Positions 7,643 through 15,767 of a stretch of 35,465 nucleotides of DNA are shown here, in pieces. The notes below the pieces were generated by a model. It saw only the letters and a list, made by a program, of their open reading frames with translations. It did no database searches and was not told the DNA's origin. Every line of letters begins with the position of its first letter. The stretch's first letter is position 1. The stretch lies in contig CANQPB010000023.1 of NCBI GenBank assembly GCA_947625615.1, positions 1-35,465 of the forward strand. The letters are read 5' to 3'. The translations under genes and the position numbers were made by a program. This stretch comes from an uncultured Clostridia bacterium. GTDB lineage: Bacteria; Bacillota; Clostridia; Oscillospirales; Ruminococcaceae.

Positions 7643-9019
7643 ATGGCAAAACCGAAAAGCGTGTTCGTCTGCCGCTCCTGCGGCTATGAAAGCCCGAAGT
7701 GGAACGGAAGGTGCCCGAGCTGCGGCGAATGGAATACATTCGACGAGGTTGAAAGCGCGCCCGCAAAGAGCGCGTCTTCAAGGGGCGGGGCTTCAAGGGC
7801 TCAATCGGCAAAGCTGAGCCTTTTGAAAGAGGTGGATATCTCGGAAAATTCCGAGGTGAGATATTCCACCGGCCTCGAGGAGCTCGACCGCGTTCTGGGC
7901 GGCGGGCTTGTCAAAGGGTCTCTGGTGCTTCTGGGCGGCGAGCCGGGCATTGGAAAATCCACCCTTTTATTGCAGATATGCGACAGCCTCGGCCGCGACA
8001 GAAACGTCCTTTACGTCTCGGGCGAGGAATCGGCAAGGCAGATACGCCTTCGTGCCGAGCGCCTCGGGGTGTCCGGCGAGACGCTTTACATACTTGCGGA
8101 ATCGGACGCGCAGACAATAGCCGACGCCGTTTTGTCGAACCGGCCGGATATAGTAATCATAGATTCCATTCAGACGATGTCGATAAGCGAGCTAAACTCG
8201 GCGCCGGGAAGCGTTACGCAGGTGCGCGAGTGCACAAACCTTTTCATGAGGCTGGCAAAGTCCGAGGAGATACCCTTTTTCATAGTGGGGCATGTCAACA
8301 AGGACGGCGCGATAGCCGGGCCGAAGGTTATGGAGCATATCGTCGACGCGGTGCTCTATTTTGAGGGCGACAGAAACCTAAGCTACAGAATTTTAAGAGC
8401 GGCGAAAAACCGCTTCGGCTCGACAAACGAAATAGGCGTGTTCGAGATGACCGACCGTGGGCTTGAGCAGGTGGAGAACCCCTCGCAGATGCTTCTTTCG
8501 GGGAGGCCGTCGGGGGTGTCGGGCTGCTGCGTTGTCTGCACTATGGAGGGCACAAGGCCGATCCTCGCCGAGGTGCAGGCGCTTGTGGCGAAGAGCAGCT
8601 CGAATCTGCCGCGGCGAATGGCCACCGGCTTCGATTTCAACCGGGTGTGGCTTATTCTTGCGGTGCTTGAAAAGCGGCTCGGGTTCTACTACGGCTCGCT
8701 CGACGTGTATGTCAACATCATCGGCGGGCTGAGGATAACGGAGCCCGCGGCGGATCTGCCGGTGGCTATGGCGCTTTACTCCTCGCTGACCGACAGGCCG
8801 ATAGACGACGGGGTGATAGCGTTCGGCGAGATAGGCCTCGGCGGAGAGATACGCTCGGTATCTCATCTTGAGCAGCGCGTGGCAGAGGCGCGGCGCCTCG
8901 GGTTCACAAAGTGCATAGTGCCGCGGCACTCTTTAAAAAATCTCACAAGGACAAGCGGGATAGAGATTGTCGGCGCGGCGAACCTGCGCCAGGCGTTCGA
9001 AGCCGTAAAACAGCATTAA
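7643..9019 (+). CDS. radA: RadA, DNA repair/branch-migration ATPase
   Basis: RecA-like helicase that extends recombination intermediates and aids DNA repair; 458 aa, the usual length. A C4 zinc finger comes first (Cys10, 13, 24, 27). The RecA core has Walker A GGEPGIGKST near residue 95, then VIIDSIQ as Walker B, then the RadA-specific KNRFG motif. A Lon-protease-like C-terminal domain follows, with DLPVAMALYSS and GEIGLGGEIR. The ATG at 7643 is chosen over an in-frame TTG at 7634 because AAAGGA ends nine bases before the ATG. It closes the cwlD-radA operon at a strong hairpin. Confidence 0.96.
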   Translation: MAKPKSVFVCRSCGYESPKWNGRCPSCGEWNTFDEVESAPAKSASSRGGASRAQSAKLSLLKEVDISENSEVRYSTGLEELDRVLGGGLVKGSLVLLGGEPGIGKSTLLLQICDSLGRDRNVLYVSGEESARQIRLRAERLGVSGETLYILAESDAQTIADAVLSNRPDIVIIDSIQTMSISELNSAPGSVTQVRECTNLFMRLAKSEEIPFFIVGHVNKDGAIAGPKVMEHIVDAVLYFEGDRNLSYRILRAAKNRFGSTNEIGVFEMTDRGLEQVENPSQMLLSGRPSGVSGCCVVCTMEGTRPILAEVQALVAKSSSNLPRRMATGFDFNRVWLILAVLEKRLGFYYGSLDVYVNIIGGLRITEPAADLPVAMALYSSLTDRPIDDGVIAFGEIGLGGEIRSVSHLEQRVAEARRLGFTKCIVPRHSLKNLTRTSGIEIVGAANLRQAFEAVKQH

Positions 9020-9022
9020 AAG

Positions 9023-9054
9023 CTGCCCGGGTAAAATCCGGGCGGCGGTTTTTT
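9023..9054 (+). terminator. Terminator after radA, probably bidirectional
   Basis: CTGCCCGG and CCGGGCGG form an 8-bp stem (one G-U) with a 7-base loop, then CGG and six T. On the minus strand the same stem is followed by CTTTT, so it may also serve the convergent mazF-like gene ending at 9072. Confidence 0.8.
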
Positions 9055-9071
9055 ATCGGGGCCGCGGCATT

Positions 9072-9419
9072 TCAGCTCAGGCCGAAGCTTATGGACAGGG
9101 CGTTGTTTATTCTGTCCATGGCGGTGCTGTCAAGGGTGCCCATTCGCTCTCTCAGACGCTTTTTGTCTATCGTGCGGATCTGCTCCAAAAGCACCACGCT
9201 GTCCTTTGCAAGCCCGCAGGACTGCGAATCTATCTCGATGTGGGTGGGAAGGCGGGTCTTTTCCTGGCGGCTCGTTATCGCCGCCGCTATGACGGTCGGA
9301 CTGTGCCTGTTGCCCACGTCGTTCTGTACGATAAGTACGGGTCTGATTCCGCCCTGCTCCGAACCGACCACAGGACTGAGGTCGGCGTAATAAATTTCTC
9401 CCCTGTAAACTGCAGGCAT
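9072..9419 (-). CDS. mazF: MazF/EndoA-type endoribonuclease toxin
   Basis: PemK/MazF-family ribonuclease of 115 aa, very close in pattern to Bacillus EndoA, which cuts single-stranded mRNA at short U-rich sites. Visible hallmarks are [19 protein letters not shown], the catalytic arginine (Arg26 of GGIRPVL) and threonine (Thr49 of AAIT), and [13 protein letters not shown]. Both key residues are intact, so an active enzyme is expected. The start has AAGGAG upstream. No antitoxin is present: the 185 bases upstream hold only the pnp terminator and a candidate promoter, and neither the usual EndoAI-type antitoxin gene nor alr is in the window. The antitoxin could be encoded elsewhere. Confidence 0.93.
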   Translation of the reverse strand: MPAVYRGEIYYADLSPVVGSEQGGIRPVLIVQNDVGNRHSPTVIAAAITSRQEKTRLPTHIEIDSQSCGLAKDSVVLLEQIRTIDKKRLRERMGTLDSTAMDRINNALSISFGLS

Positions 9420-9512
9420 TTTATTTTCACGCTCCTTGTAAGGTGTTTGCCGTTAGTTTTGACAGTTTGGCAGTTTTTATACGGGTATAAGAGGTATAGG
9501 GGGATACTTTAT

Positions 9513-9540
9513 ATTATGCAGGGCTTGGGCGAAAGGACAA
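9513..9540 (-). promoter_or_regulatory. Candidate promoter of the mazF-like gene
   Basis: Minus strand TTGTCC, 16 bases, CATAAT, located after the pnp terminator and about 95 bases before the toxin start. Both boxes depart from consensus. Confidence 0.4.
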
Positions 9541-9546
9541 TCAGGC

Positions 9547-9583
9547 AAAAAACACCCGCCGCACCTGATTAAGATGCGGCGGG
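9547..9583 (-). terminator. Terminator of pnp
   Basis: On the minus strand CCCGCCGCATC and GGTGCGGCGGG pair over 11 bp (one G-U) around a 7-base loop, then TG and six T. It lies about 20 bases past the pnp stop. Confidence 0.92.
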
Positions 9584-9604
9584 CAGAATTTTTATAAGGA
9601 AAAA

Positions 9605-11746
9605 TTATTTGGAGCCGGCGTTCTTTTTGGCTGCAAGATCCAAAAGGGCGTCCTTGCGGGAGAGATTTATTCTGCCCTGATCGTCTATCTCAACGACCTT
9701 GACGATTATCTCGTCGCCGATGGAAACAACGTCCTCCACCTTTTCAACGCGGTGGGTGTCGAGCTTCGAGATGTGCACAAGTCCGTCCTTGCCGGGGGCG
9801 ATCTCGACGAACGCGCCGAAATTCATCAGGCGGACGACCTTGCCGCGGTAAATCGAGCCGATCTCGGGATCAAACGCGATGGTGTTGATGATGTCGATGG
9901 CAGCCTGGGCTTTTTTGAGATCGAGGCCGCTGACGTAAACGCTGCCGTCCTCTTCGACGTCGATCTTGACCTCGCAGTCGGCCTGGATCTTCTGAATGAC
10001 CTTGCCGCTCTTGCCGATGACCTCGCTGATCTTCTCGACGGGGATCTTGGTGGAGAGCATCTTGGGAGCCCACTTCGAAACCTCCGGCCTCGGCTCGGCA
10101 ATGGCCTTGGCCATTATCTCGTCAAGGATATAGTCGCGGGCCTTGTGGGTCTTTGCAAAGGCCTCCTCGATGATGTCGTAGGTGAGGCCGTCGACCTTGA
10201 TGTCTACCTGAATGGCGGTGATTCCCTTGTGGGTGCCGCCGACCTTGAAGTCCATGTCTCCGAAGAAGTCCTCAAGACCCTGGATATCTACCATCGTCTG
10301 GAAGGAGCCGTCGTCGCGGGTGATAAGTCCGCAGGAGATTCCGGCTACGGGAGCCTTTATCGGAACGCCGGCGTCCATGAGGGCGAGGGTGGAGCCGCAA
10401 ATCGAGCCCTGCGAGGTGGAGCCGTTGGAGGAAAGAACCTCGGAAACAACGCGAATCGCGTAGGGGAAATCGTCGACGGAAGGGAGCACGGGGACAAGGG
10501 CCTTTTCGGCGAGAGCGCCGTGGCCTATCTCACGTCTGCCGGGGCCGCGCGAGGGCTTGGTTTCGCCGACGGAATAGGACGGGAAGTTGTACTGATGCAT
10601 ATATCTCTTCTCTTCCTCGTCGTCGATGCCGTCAAGCTTCTGGGCGTCGCTGACGGGGCCGAGGGTGACTACCGAGAGAACCTGGGTCTGTCCCCTGGTG
10701 AACATGCCTGAGCCGTGAACGCGCGGGATAAGGCCTACCTCGGCGGTGAGGGGGCGGATCTGGTCGAGGCCGCGGCCGTCGACGCGCTTGCCCTCGTAGA
10801 GCCAATTGCGCACTATCTTCTTCTGGAGCTTATAGATGCACTCGTCTATCATGGCGAGCTGCTCGGGATATTCCTCGTCGAAGCGGGCGTGAATGGCGTC
10901 CTTGATAGGCTGCAAACGCGCCTCGCGGACGTTCTTGTCGTCGGTGTCGAGGGCGGCCTTTACGTCCTCGGAAGCCATCTCCTCGATCTTGTCGAAGAGA
11001 TCGTGATCAACCTCCATGGATTCGAATTCAAACTTCGGCTTGCCTACCTCGGCCTTGATGCCGTTGATGAATTCCACCATTCTCTTTATCTCCCGGTGGC
11101 CGGTCTTGATGGCTTCGAGCATCAGCTCGTCCGAGACCTCGTCGGCGCCGGCCTCTATCATGACTATCTTTTCCATGGTGCCGGCAACGGTGAGATTGAG
11201 GTGGTTATTCTCCTTCTGAGCGGCGGTGGGATTTATGACTATCTCGCCGTCGACAAGGCCGACGTTGACGCCGGCGATAGGCCCCGCCCAGGGGATATCC
11301 GAAATGGATATAGCTATCGAGGTGCCGAGCATTCCCGCGATTTCGGGAGAGCAGTCGGGATCGACCGACAGAACGGTCATAACGACGCAGACGTCGTTGC
11401 GCATGTCCTTGGGGAAGAGCGGGCGAATGGGGCGGTCTACCATGCGGGAGGTGAGTATAGCCTTATCGGTGGGCTTGCCCTCGCGCTTTGTGAACGAGCC
11501 GGGGATCTTTCCCACCGAGTAGAGCTTTTCCTCAAAGTCTACCGAGAGGGGGAAGAAGTCTATGCCGTCGCGGGGCTTTACCGAAGCCGTGACGTTGCAC
11601 ATGACGGTGGTTTCGCCGTAGCGCACCCAGCAGGAGCCGTTTGAAAGCTCGCAGGTCTTGCCCGTTTCGACGACGAGCGGCCTGCCGGCAAAGGTGGTCT
11701 CGAATTTTCTGTACCTGTCGAATTGCTTGATTTCTGACATTGCCAT
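9605..11746 (-). CDS. pnp: Polynucleotide phosphorylase (PNPase)
   Basis: Phosphorolytic 3'-to-5' exoribonuclease of RNA turnover, acting as a trimer in the cytosol; 713 aa. Domains in order are RNase PH 1 (about 15-150), the alpha-helical linker, RNase PH 2 (about 315-460), KH with GKSGKVIQKI (about 555-615) and C-terminal S1 with YRGKVVRLMNFGAFVEI (about 620-690). The ATG at 11746 is chosen because AGGAGG lies nine bases upstream. A longer in-frame reading from 11809 would run through the structured leader. It follows rpsO by 168 bases, the classic rpsO-pnp order. Two stem-loops in the leader resemble the architecture used for PNPase autocontrol elsewhere. Confidence 0.97.
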   Translation of the reverse strand: MAMSEIKQFDRYRKFETTFAGRPLVVETGKTCELSNGSCWVRYGETTVMCNVTASVKPRDGIDFFPLSVDFEEKLYSVGKIPGSFTKREGKPTDKAILTSRMVDRPIRPLFPKDMRNDVCVVMTVLSVDPDCSPEIAGMLGTSIAISISDIPWAGPIAGVNVGLVDGEIVINPTAAQKENNHLNLTVAGTMEKIVMIEAGADEVSDELMLEAIKTGHREIKRMVEFINGIKAEVGKPKFEFESMEVDHDLFDKIEEMASEDVKAALDTDDKNVREARLQPIKDAIHARFDEEYPEQLAMIDECIYKLQKKIVRNWLYEGKRVDGRGLDQIRPLTAEVGLIPRVHGSGMFTRGQTQVLSVVTLGPVSDAQKLDGIDDEEEKRYMHQYNFPSYSVGETKPSRGPGRREIGHGALAEKALVPVLPSVDDFPYAIRVVSEVLSSNGSTSQGSICGSTLALMDAGVPIKAPVAGISCGLITRDDGSFQTMVDIQGLEDFFGDMDFKVGGTHKGITAIQVDIKVDGLTYDIIEEAFAKTHKARDYILDEIMAKAIAEPRPEVSKWAPKMLSTKIPVEKISEVIGKSGKVIQKIQADCEVKIDVEEDGSVYVSGLDLKKAQAAIDIINTIAFDPEIGSIYRGKVVRLMNFGAFVEIAPGKDGLVHISKLDTHRVEKVEDVVSIGDEIIVKVVEIDDQGRINLSRKDALLDLAAKKNAGSK

Positions 11747-11759
11747 AATTTTGTCCTCC

Positions 11760-11785
11760 TTGAAATACATTATGTGTATTTTCAA
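11760..11785 (-). promoter_or_regulatory. Hairpin abutting the pnp ribosome binding site
   Basis: On the minus strand TTGAAAATACA and TGTATTTCAA pair (one bulged A) around a 5-base loop. The 3' arm runs directly into the GGAGG at 11754-11759, so the fold could restrict ribosome access. Confidence 0.6.
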
Positions 11786-11792
11786 GCAGCGT

Positions 11793-11843
11793 TTTAGCAA
11801 TAAATTCAACCTCCGGGCTGCGGCGGCTCAACTTATTACTAAA
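11793..11843 (-). promoter_or_regulatory. Long stem-loop in the pnp leader
   Basis: TTTAGTAATAAGTTGA (11843-11828) pairs with TCAATAAATTGC-type sequence at 11808-11793 over about 16 bp, with two wobble pairs and one mismatch, around a GC-rich 19-base apex. It sits just upstream of the second hairpin and is a candidate double-stranded ribonuclease or autoregulation target by analogy with other pnp leaders. Confidence 0.55.
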
Positions 11844-11872
11844 AAACGTCGCCCGAAAATACCAAAAATACA

Positions 11873-11903
11873 TCAAAAGGCAGATGCGGTAAGCCTCTGC
11901 CTT
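11873..11903 (-). terminator. Weak terminator or attenuator after rpsO
   Basis: AAGGCAGA and TCTGCCTT (8 bp, 11-base loop) end in TTTTGATGTATTTTT on the minus strand, 10 bases past rpsO. Part of the T run is in the stem, so partial read-through into pnp is likely. Confidence 0.55.
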
Positions 11904-11913
11904 ATTGACTGCA

Positions 11914-12180
11914 TTACTTTCTCAGGCCCAACTTTTCAACGATAGCTCTGTAGCGCTCGATGTCGGTGCGCATGAGATAGTTGAGAAGATTGCGCCTGCG
12001 GCCTACCATCTTAAGAAGTCCCCTGCGGGAATGGTGGTCGTTCTTGTGAACCTTCAGGTGTTCGGTGAGATCGGATATCCTCTTGGTGAGAATGGCTATC
12101 TGCACCTCGGGAGAGCCGGTATCGTTCTCGGACAGTCTGTTGGCCTCGATAATAGCGGTCTTTTCTTCCTTTAAAAGCAT
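11914..12180 (-). CDS. rpsO: 30S ribosomal protein S15
   Basis: Primary 16S-binding protein of the small-subunit platform, 88 aa, essentially the family length. It is typical throughout: [30 protein letters not shown] (rRNA contacts) and LLNYL near the end. The ATG has AAAGGGG upstream. It is transcribed from TTTACA-17-TAAAAT with a leader of about 110 bases that can fold, suggesting the translational self-control known for S15 in several bacteria, though I cannot match a described leader class. pnp follows. Confidence 0.97.
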   Translation of the reverse strand: MLLKEEKTAIIEANRLSENDTGSPEVQIAILTKRISDLTEHLKVHKNDHHSRRGLLKMVGRRRNLLNYLMRTDIERYRAIVEKLGLRK

Positions 12181-12299
12181 CTTTATACCCCTTTCGTAAT
12201 ATTTGTTCCGGCATACATAGGCCGCGGCAGGTATATTTTTGTCCGCTTTGCGGCGTCACCCGCGGTCTGCGTTATGCGGCACGGCTTAAAGCCTCGACT

Positions 12300-12328
12300 A
12301 TTTTATCACAGAATTTTAATTTTGTAAA
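12300..12328 (-). promoter_or_regulatory. Promoter of rpsO-pnp
   Basis: Minus strand TTTACA (12328-12323), 17 bases, TAAAAT (12305-12300). It lies between the folD stop and the rpsO start and leaves a leader of about 110 bases. Confidence 0.8.
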
Positions 12329-12347
12329 GACCTTTTTTTAAAATTTT

Positions 12348-13208
12348 TCAGGATATTTCGCCGGCGGCCGTTTTTGCGGCGGTGAGGGTGTTGCGCATGA
12401 GCATGGCTATCGTCATGGGACCCACCCCGCCCGGCACCGGCGTGATGAACGACGCCTTTTTGCTGACGTTCTCAAAATCGACGTCGCCGCAGAGCTTGCC
12501 CTGCTCGTTTCGGTTCATTCCGACGTCTATGACTACGGCGCCCTCCTTTACCATGTCCTCGGTGATGAGCTTCGCCTTTCCGACGGCGGCGACTAAAATG
12601 TCGGCGCGAAGACATTCGGCCTTAAGGTCGGCGGTCTTTGAATGGCAGATGTTCACGGTGCCGTTTTCGTGCAGCAAAAGCATGGCCATGGGCTTGCCGA
12701 CGATATTTGATCTTCCGACGACGGTGCACCTTTTACCGCTTACCGATATGCCGGTGGAGTGAATAAGCTCCATTATCCCCGCGGGGGTGCAGGGCAGGAA
12801 TTTGTAATTGCCGGTCATTATTCTGCCGACGTTCTGCGGGTGGAACGCGTCGACGTCCTTTTCGGGGGAAATTGCCTCTATAACGGCGCGCTCGTTTATG
12901 TGCTTCGGAAGCGGGAGCTGGCATAAGATCCCGTGAACGGCGGGATCGGCGTTCAGCTTTTTGATCAGCTCAAGCAGCTCGGTCTCGGTTGTGCTCTCGG
13001 GGAGGATATGCTCGAAGGAATTGAAGCCCTCCTCAAGGCAGGCCTTTTTCTTGTTGCCGACGTAAATTTTCGAGGCGGGATCGTCCCCGACGAGTATGAC
13101 CGCAAGGCCTGGGGTGACGCCGGTTCTCTTTTTGAATTCCTCGGTCTCAAGGCGAACGCTTTCGCGCACCTTGGCCGAAACTTCCTTTCCGTTAATCAAC
13201 GCTGCCAC
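12348..13208 (-). CDS. folD: FolD, methylene-THF dehydrogenase/cyclohydrolase
   Basis: Bifunctional cytosolic enzyme interconverting 5,10-methylene- and 10-formyl-tetrahydrofolate in one-carbon metabolism; 286 aa. Seen are the substrate-domain YVGNKKKAC with the catalytic lysine region, GILCQLPLPKH, the NADP-binding GRSNIVGKPMAMLL and the C-terminal PVPGGVGPMTIAMLM. The start is taken as the GTG at 13208, which gives MAALINGKEV and has GGAGG about nine bases upstream; the longer frame upstream is only the other reading of the lgt tail. It therefore overlaps lgt by 17 bases and is the last gene of the ymfF-ymfH-lgt-folD operon. Confidence 0.95.
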   Translation of the reverse strand: MAALINGKEVSAKVRESVRLETEEFKKRTGVTPGLAVILVGDDPASKIYVGNKKKACLEEGFNSFEHILPESTTETELLELIKKLNADPAVHGILCQLPLPKHINERAVIEAISPEKDVDAFHPQNVGRIMTGNYKFLPCTPAGIMELIHSTGISVSGKRCTVVGRSNIVGKPMAMLLLHENGTVNICHSKTADLKAECLRADILVAAVGKAKLITEDMVKEGAVVIDVGMNRNEQGKLCGDVDFENVSKKASFITPVPGGVGPMTIAMLMRNTLTAAKTAAGEIS

Positions 13209-14430
13209 TGTCTGTCTCCTCCTTATCTGCCTCGGGTTCCGCCTCGGGTTCGGTTTCGGGTTCCGCATTTTCTTCGGGAGCCTCCCCTGCCGGCCGATCT
13301 TTCTCCGGCTCTTCTGCCTCTTCGGAATTTTCCTCCGTGGCTTCCTCCGGTGCTTCGGCGTCGGTATCGTTATCGTCTGCGTCGTCGGCAAGAATGTGCT
13401 CGGTCAGCTCGGCGTCGGCGTCAACCTTGACGTGCTTATCCGCCCTATCCTTTAAAAGCGCCTTTGATTCCTCAGTCTCGTAATAGAACGTATACCCGTG
13501 CTTTTTGACGTTGATATAGTTTATCGTCAAAAGAACTATCGAGAAGATAACGCAGGTGCCCGCGACGACCTGGGATACTTTAAAGGGCGTGCCGGGGATA
13601 TAAAGGCTGTCGGTGCGAAGGGCTTCTATCCAGAAGCGGCCGGCGCCGTACCAGCCGATGTAGAGAAGGAAGATCTCGCCGTCGAACTTGCGGAATTTTT
13701 TGGAATAGAAGTGAAGGATCAAAAAGCCTATCAGGCACCAGAGCGACTCGTAGAAGAAACAGGGGTGGGCCACCATCTCTCTCGCCTGGTTGGTGACGAC
13801 TACGTTGTCGTCGGGGTGGTAAAAGAAATAGAGCCTGTTTAAGATGGTGTTGCTCGTCATGCCCCAGGGAAGGGTGGTCTTCGAGCCGAAGGCCTCCTGA
13901 TTGAAGAAGTTGCCCCAGCGGCCTATGCACTGGCCTATCAAAAGACCGAGGCCGGTCAGATCGAGCATGGGGGATATCTTCACGCGGCGGATCATAGCGA
14001 CTATGCCGCCGAAAATAAGCGCGCCGATGACGCCGCCGTAGACCGCAAGGCCGCCGTCGCGGATATTTAAGACCTTGGGAATGTCGAGGCCGCCCTCGTC
14101 GGTGAGGTAGAGCTCGTTAAGCCTGAATATGACGTAATAGGCCCTCGCGCCGATTATTCCGCCGACAAGGCCCGCTAAAACGACGTCGAGCACCCTGTCC
14201 GGCTCGAGGCCGAATTTGCGCACCCTCGAGCTGACATAGATGACGGCAAGAAGCATTCCGAACGCGATCAGAAAGCCGTACCAGTAAACCTCTATGCTGG
14301 TGTCGTTGAACCACGGGATCGTGAAAAGGACGTTGTTAATTTTCAGTCCGTTCGGGAAAAGCCAGTCGCAGAACGGAAAATAGATAACGTCTTCCGAGGC
14401 CATAACCTCTTTTACAAAATCAACTGTCAT
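13192..14430 (-). CDS. lgt: Lgt, prolipoprotein diacylglyceryl transferase, with acidic tail
   Basis: Membrane enzyme that moves diacylglycerol from phosphatidylglycerol to the lipobox cysteine of prolipoproteins. This is the first step of lipoprotein maturation, needed by the many lipoproteins further along this window. Seven hydrophobic segments span about residues 30-320. Lgt signatures are DGGLAVYGGVIGA and RWGNFFNQEAFG. At 412 aa it is over 100 residues longer than usual, because about 80 C-terminal residues are nearly all Asp, Glu, Ala and Pro with no likely fold. The ATG has AAGGAG upstream. The acidic tail's coding sequence also contains the folD ribosome binding site and start. Confidence 0.95.
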   Translation of the reverse strand: MTVDFVKEVMASEDVIYFPFCDWLFPNGLKINNVLFTIPWFNDTSIEVYWYGFLIAFGMLLAVIYVSSRVRKFGLEPDRVLDVVLAGLVGGIIGARAYYVIFRLNELYLTDEGGLDIPKVLNIRDGGLAVYGGVIGALIFGGIVAMIRRVKISPMLDLTGLGLLIGQCIGRWGNFFNQEAFGSKTTLPWGMTSNTILNRLYFFYHPDDNVVVTNQAREMVAHPCFFYESLWCLIGFLILHFYSKKFRKFDGEIFLLYIGWYGAGRFWIEALRTDSLYIPGTPFKVSQVVAGTCVIFSIVLLTINYINVKKHGYTFYYETEESKALLKDRADKHVKVDADAELTEHILADDADDNDTDAEAPEEATEENSEEAEEPEKDRPAGEAPEENAEPETEPEAEPEADKEETDSGSVD

Positions 14431-14461
14431 ATATTATCTCTCCTTTTTGTCGCTTGGCGAT

Positions 14462-15757
14462 TTATTTGTCCGCGGCGGCCGCGGCGTTCGGCTCGATGAC
14501 GGATATCGCCGAGCGGTCGGGTCTTAAAAGTCCGTCAAGATATCCCGCGGCCTCCTCAAAGGTCATGTTCACCAGCACCTCGAGCGGGTCGAAAACGCCG
14601 ACGCCGTTTAAATGGGAATTGAGCATAAGCGTCGCGCAGGCGGAGACGTTGTTGAACGAGCGCACCGTTTCGCCGTAGCGGGCGCGCTTTAACTCCTCGA
14701 ATTCCCCGCGGGAAAGCCCGGATTTTTTGGCGCTTTCTATTTCAAGGTTTATCCTGCGGTATACCTCGCGCGGGTCTTGAGATTCTCCCGACAGCGCGCA
14801 CATGAAATATCCCTCGCCGCAGTTGGTTTCGGTGCCGAAGCTCTGGTTTATCAGCCCCGATTCGGAATTTTCTCTGTAAAAGCGGGACGTCGGGCCGAAT
14901 AGCATTGAAAGTATGAACGACGCCGCATAGGTCTTTTTCAGAAGCTCGGTGCCCGAGGCCGGCTCGGACTTGAAGCCTACCGCGAACATAGGCACGCCGA
15001 CCGACATTTTCTCGGTTATCTCGGTCTGCGCGACCTGCTGCGGCTCGTCCGGCATTTTTGTCTCAAGGCCGTTGTCCTCGGCGGGCTTTAACATTCTGTC
15101 GGCAACCTCTAAAACCTCGTCGACACGGCAATTGCCCGCAACGGTCAGCACCATGTTTCTCAGATTATAGAACGCGCCGTAGCAGCGGTATAACAGCGGG
15201 GCGTCTATTTCGGCGATGGAATCCACGGTTCCCGCGATCTCTATCCTGACGGGGTGATTTTTATAGAGCGCCCTCATCAGATTGAAATAGCTGCGCCGGT
15301 AGGGATTGTTCTCGCACATTCTTATCTCCTGCCCGATGATGCCCTGCTCCTTATCTACGGTCTCCTGTGTGAAATAGGGCTTTTGGACAAAATCGAGGAG
15401 GATCTCTAAGTTTTCCTTATAGCTTTCGGTGCATTCGAAATAGTAGACGGTGTGATCGAACGAGGTGTAAGCGTTAGCCGAGGCGCCGGTTTTTGCGAAA
15501 AGCTCGAACACCTGGCAGTCTTCGTTTTCAAAGAGCTTGTGCTCCAAAAAATGGGCTATACCCTCCGGCACGGGCGCGGGGGCGGGATCGGCCTTTGTTT
15601 TGAATACGGTGTTTATCGAGCCGTATTTCGTGCCGAACATGGCCGAGGTGCCGTTGAAGCCCTCAAGCTCCATGACGTATATCGTCAGACCCGAGGAATG
15701 GTTTATTTTATAATATCCCTCGCCTATTCTTTCGCTGTAAATCTTTAATTTATCCAT
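14462..15757 (-). CDS. ymfH: M16-family zinc peptidase, YmfH-like (catalytic member)
   Basis: Pitrilysin/insulinase-like metallopeptidase of 431 aa. The inverted zinc motif HFLEH (His69, Glu72, His73) is intact, and a downstream glutamate in the EQGIIGQEIRM region provides the third ligand. A second, non-catalytic M16 half follows. The ATG at 15757 is chosen because it begins just after the partner gene ends (10-base gap) and the product aligns to family length. A longer frame reaches back into the partner gene and is ignored; the ribosome site AGGCAGG is weak, consistent with translational coupling. In B. subtilis ymfF and ymfH are also neighbours. The substrate is unknown. Confidence 0.9.
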   Translation of the reverse strand: MDKLKIYSERIGEGYYKINHSSGLTIYVMELEGFNGTSAMFGTKYGSINTVFKTKADPAPAPVPEGIAHFLEHKLFENEDCQVFELFAKTGASANAYTSFDHTVYYFECTESYKENLEILLDFVQKPYFTQETVDKEQGIIGQEIRMCENNPYRRSYFNLMRALYKNHPVRIEIAGTVDSIAEIDAPLLYRCYGAFYNLRNMVLTVAGNCRVDEVLEVADRMLKPAEDNGLETKMPDEPQQVAQTEITEKMSVGVPMFAVGFKSEPASGTELLKKTYAASFILSMLFGPTSRFYRENSESGLINQSFGTETNCGEGYFMCALSGESQDPREVYRRINLEIESAKKSGLSRGEFEELKRARYGETVRSFNNVSACATLMLNSHLNGVGVFDPLEVLVNMTFEEAAGYLDGLLRPDRSAISVIEPNAAAAADK

Positions 15758-15767
15758 AACGGCCTGC

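Noticed and set aside
9752-11644. Two long open frames antisense to pnp (about 319 and 309 codons)
   Set aside because: They mirror the codon bias of pnp on the other strand, have no ribosome sites, and the pnp reading has complete PNPase domains.
13209-13391. N-terminal Arg/Pro-rich extension of FolD
   Set aside because: It is only the alternate reading frame of the acidic tail of lgt; the GTG at 13208 has a GGAGG and yields a normal FolD.
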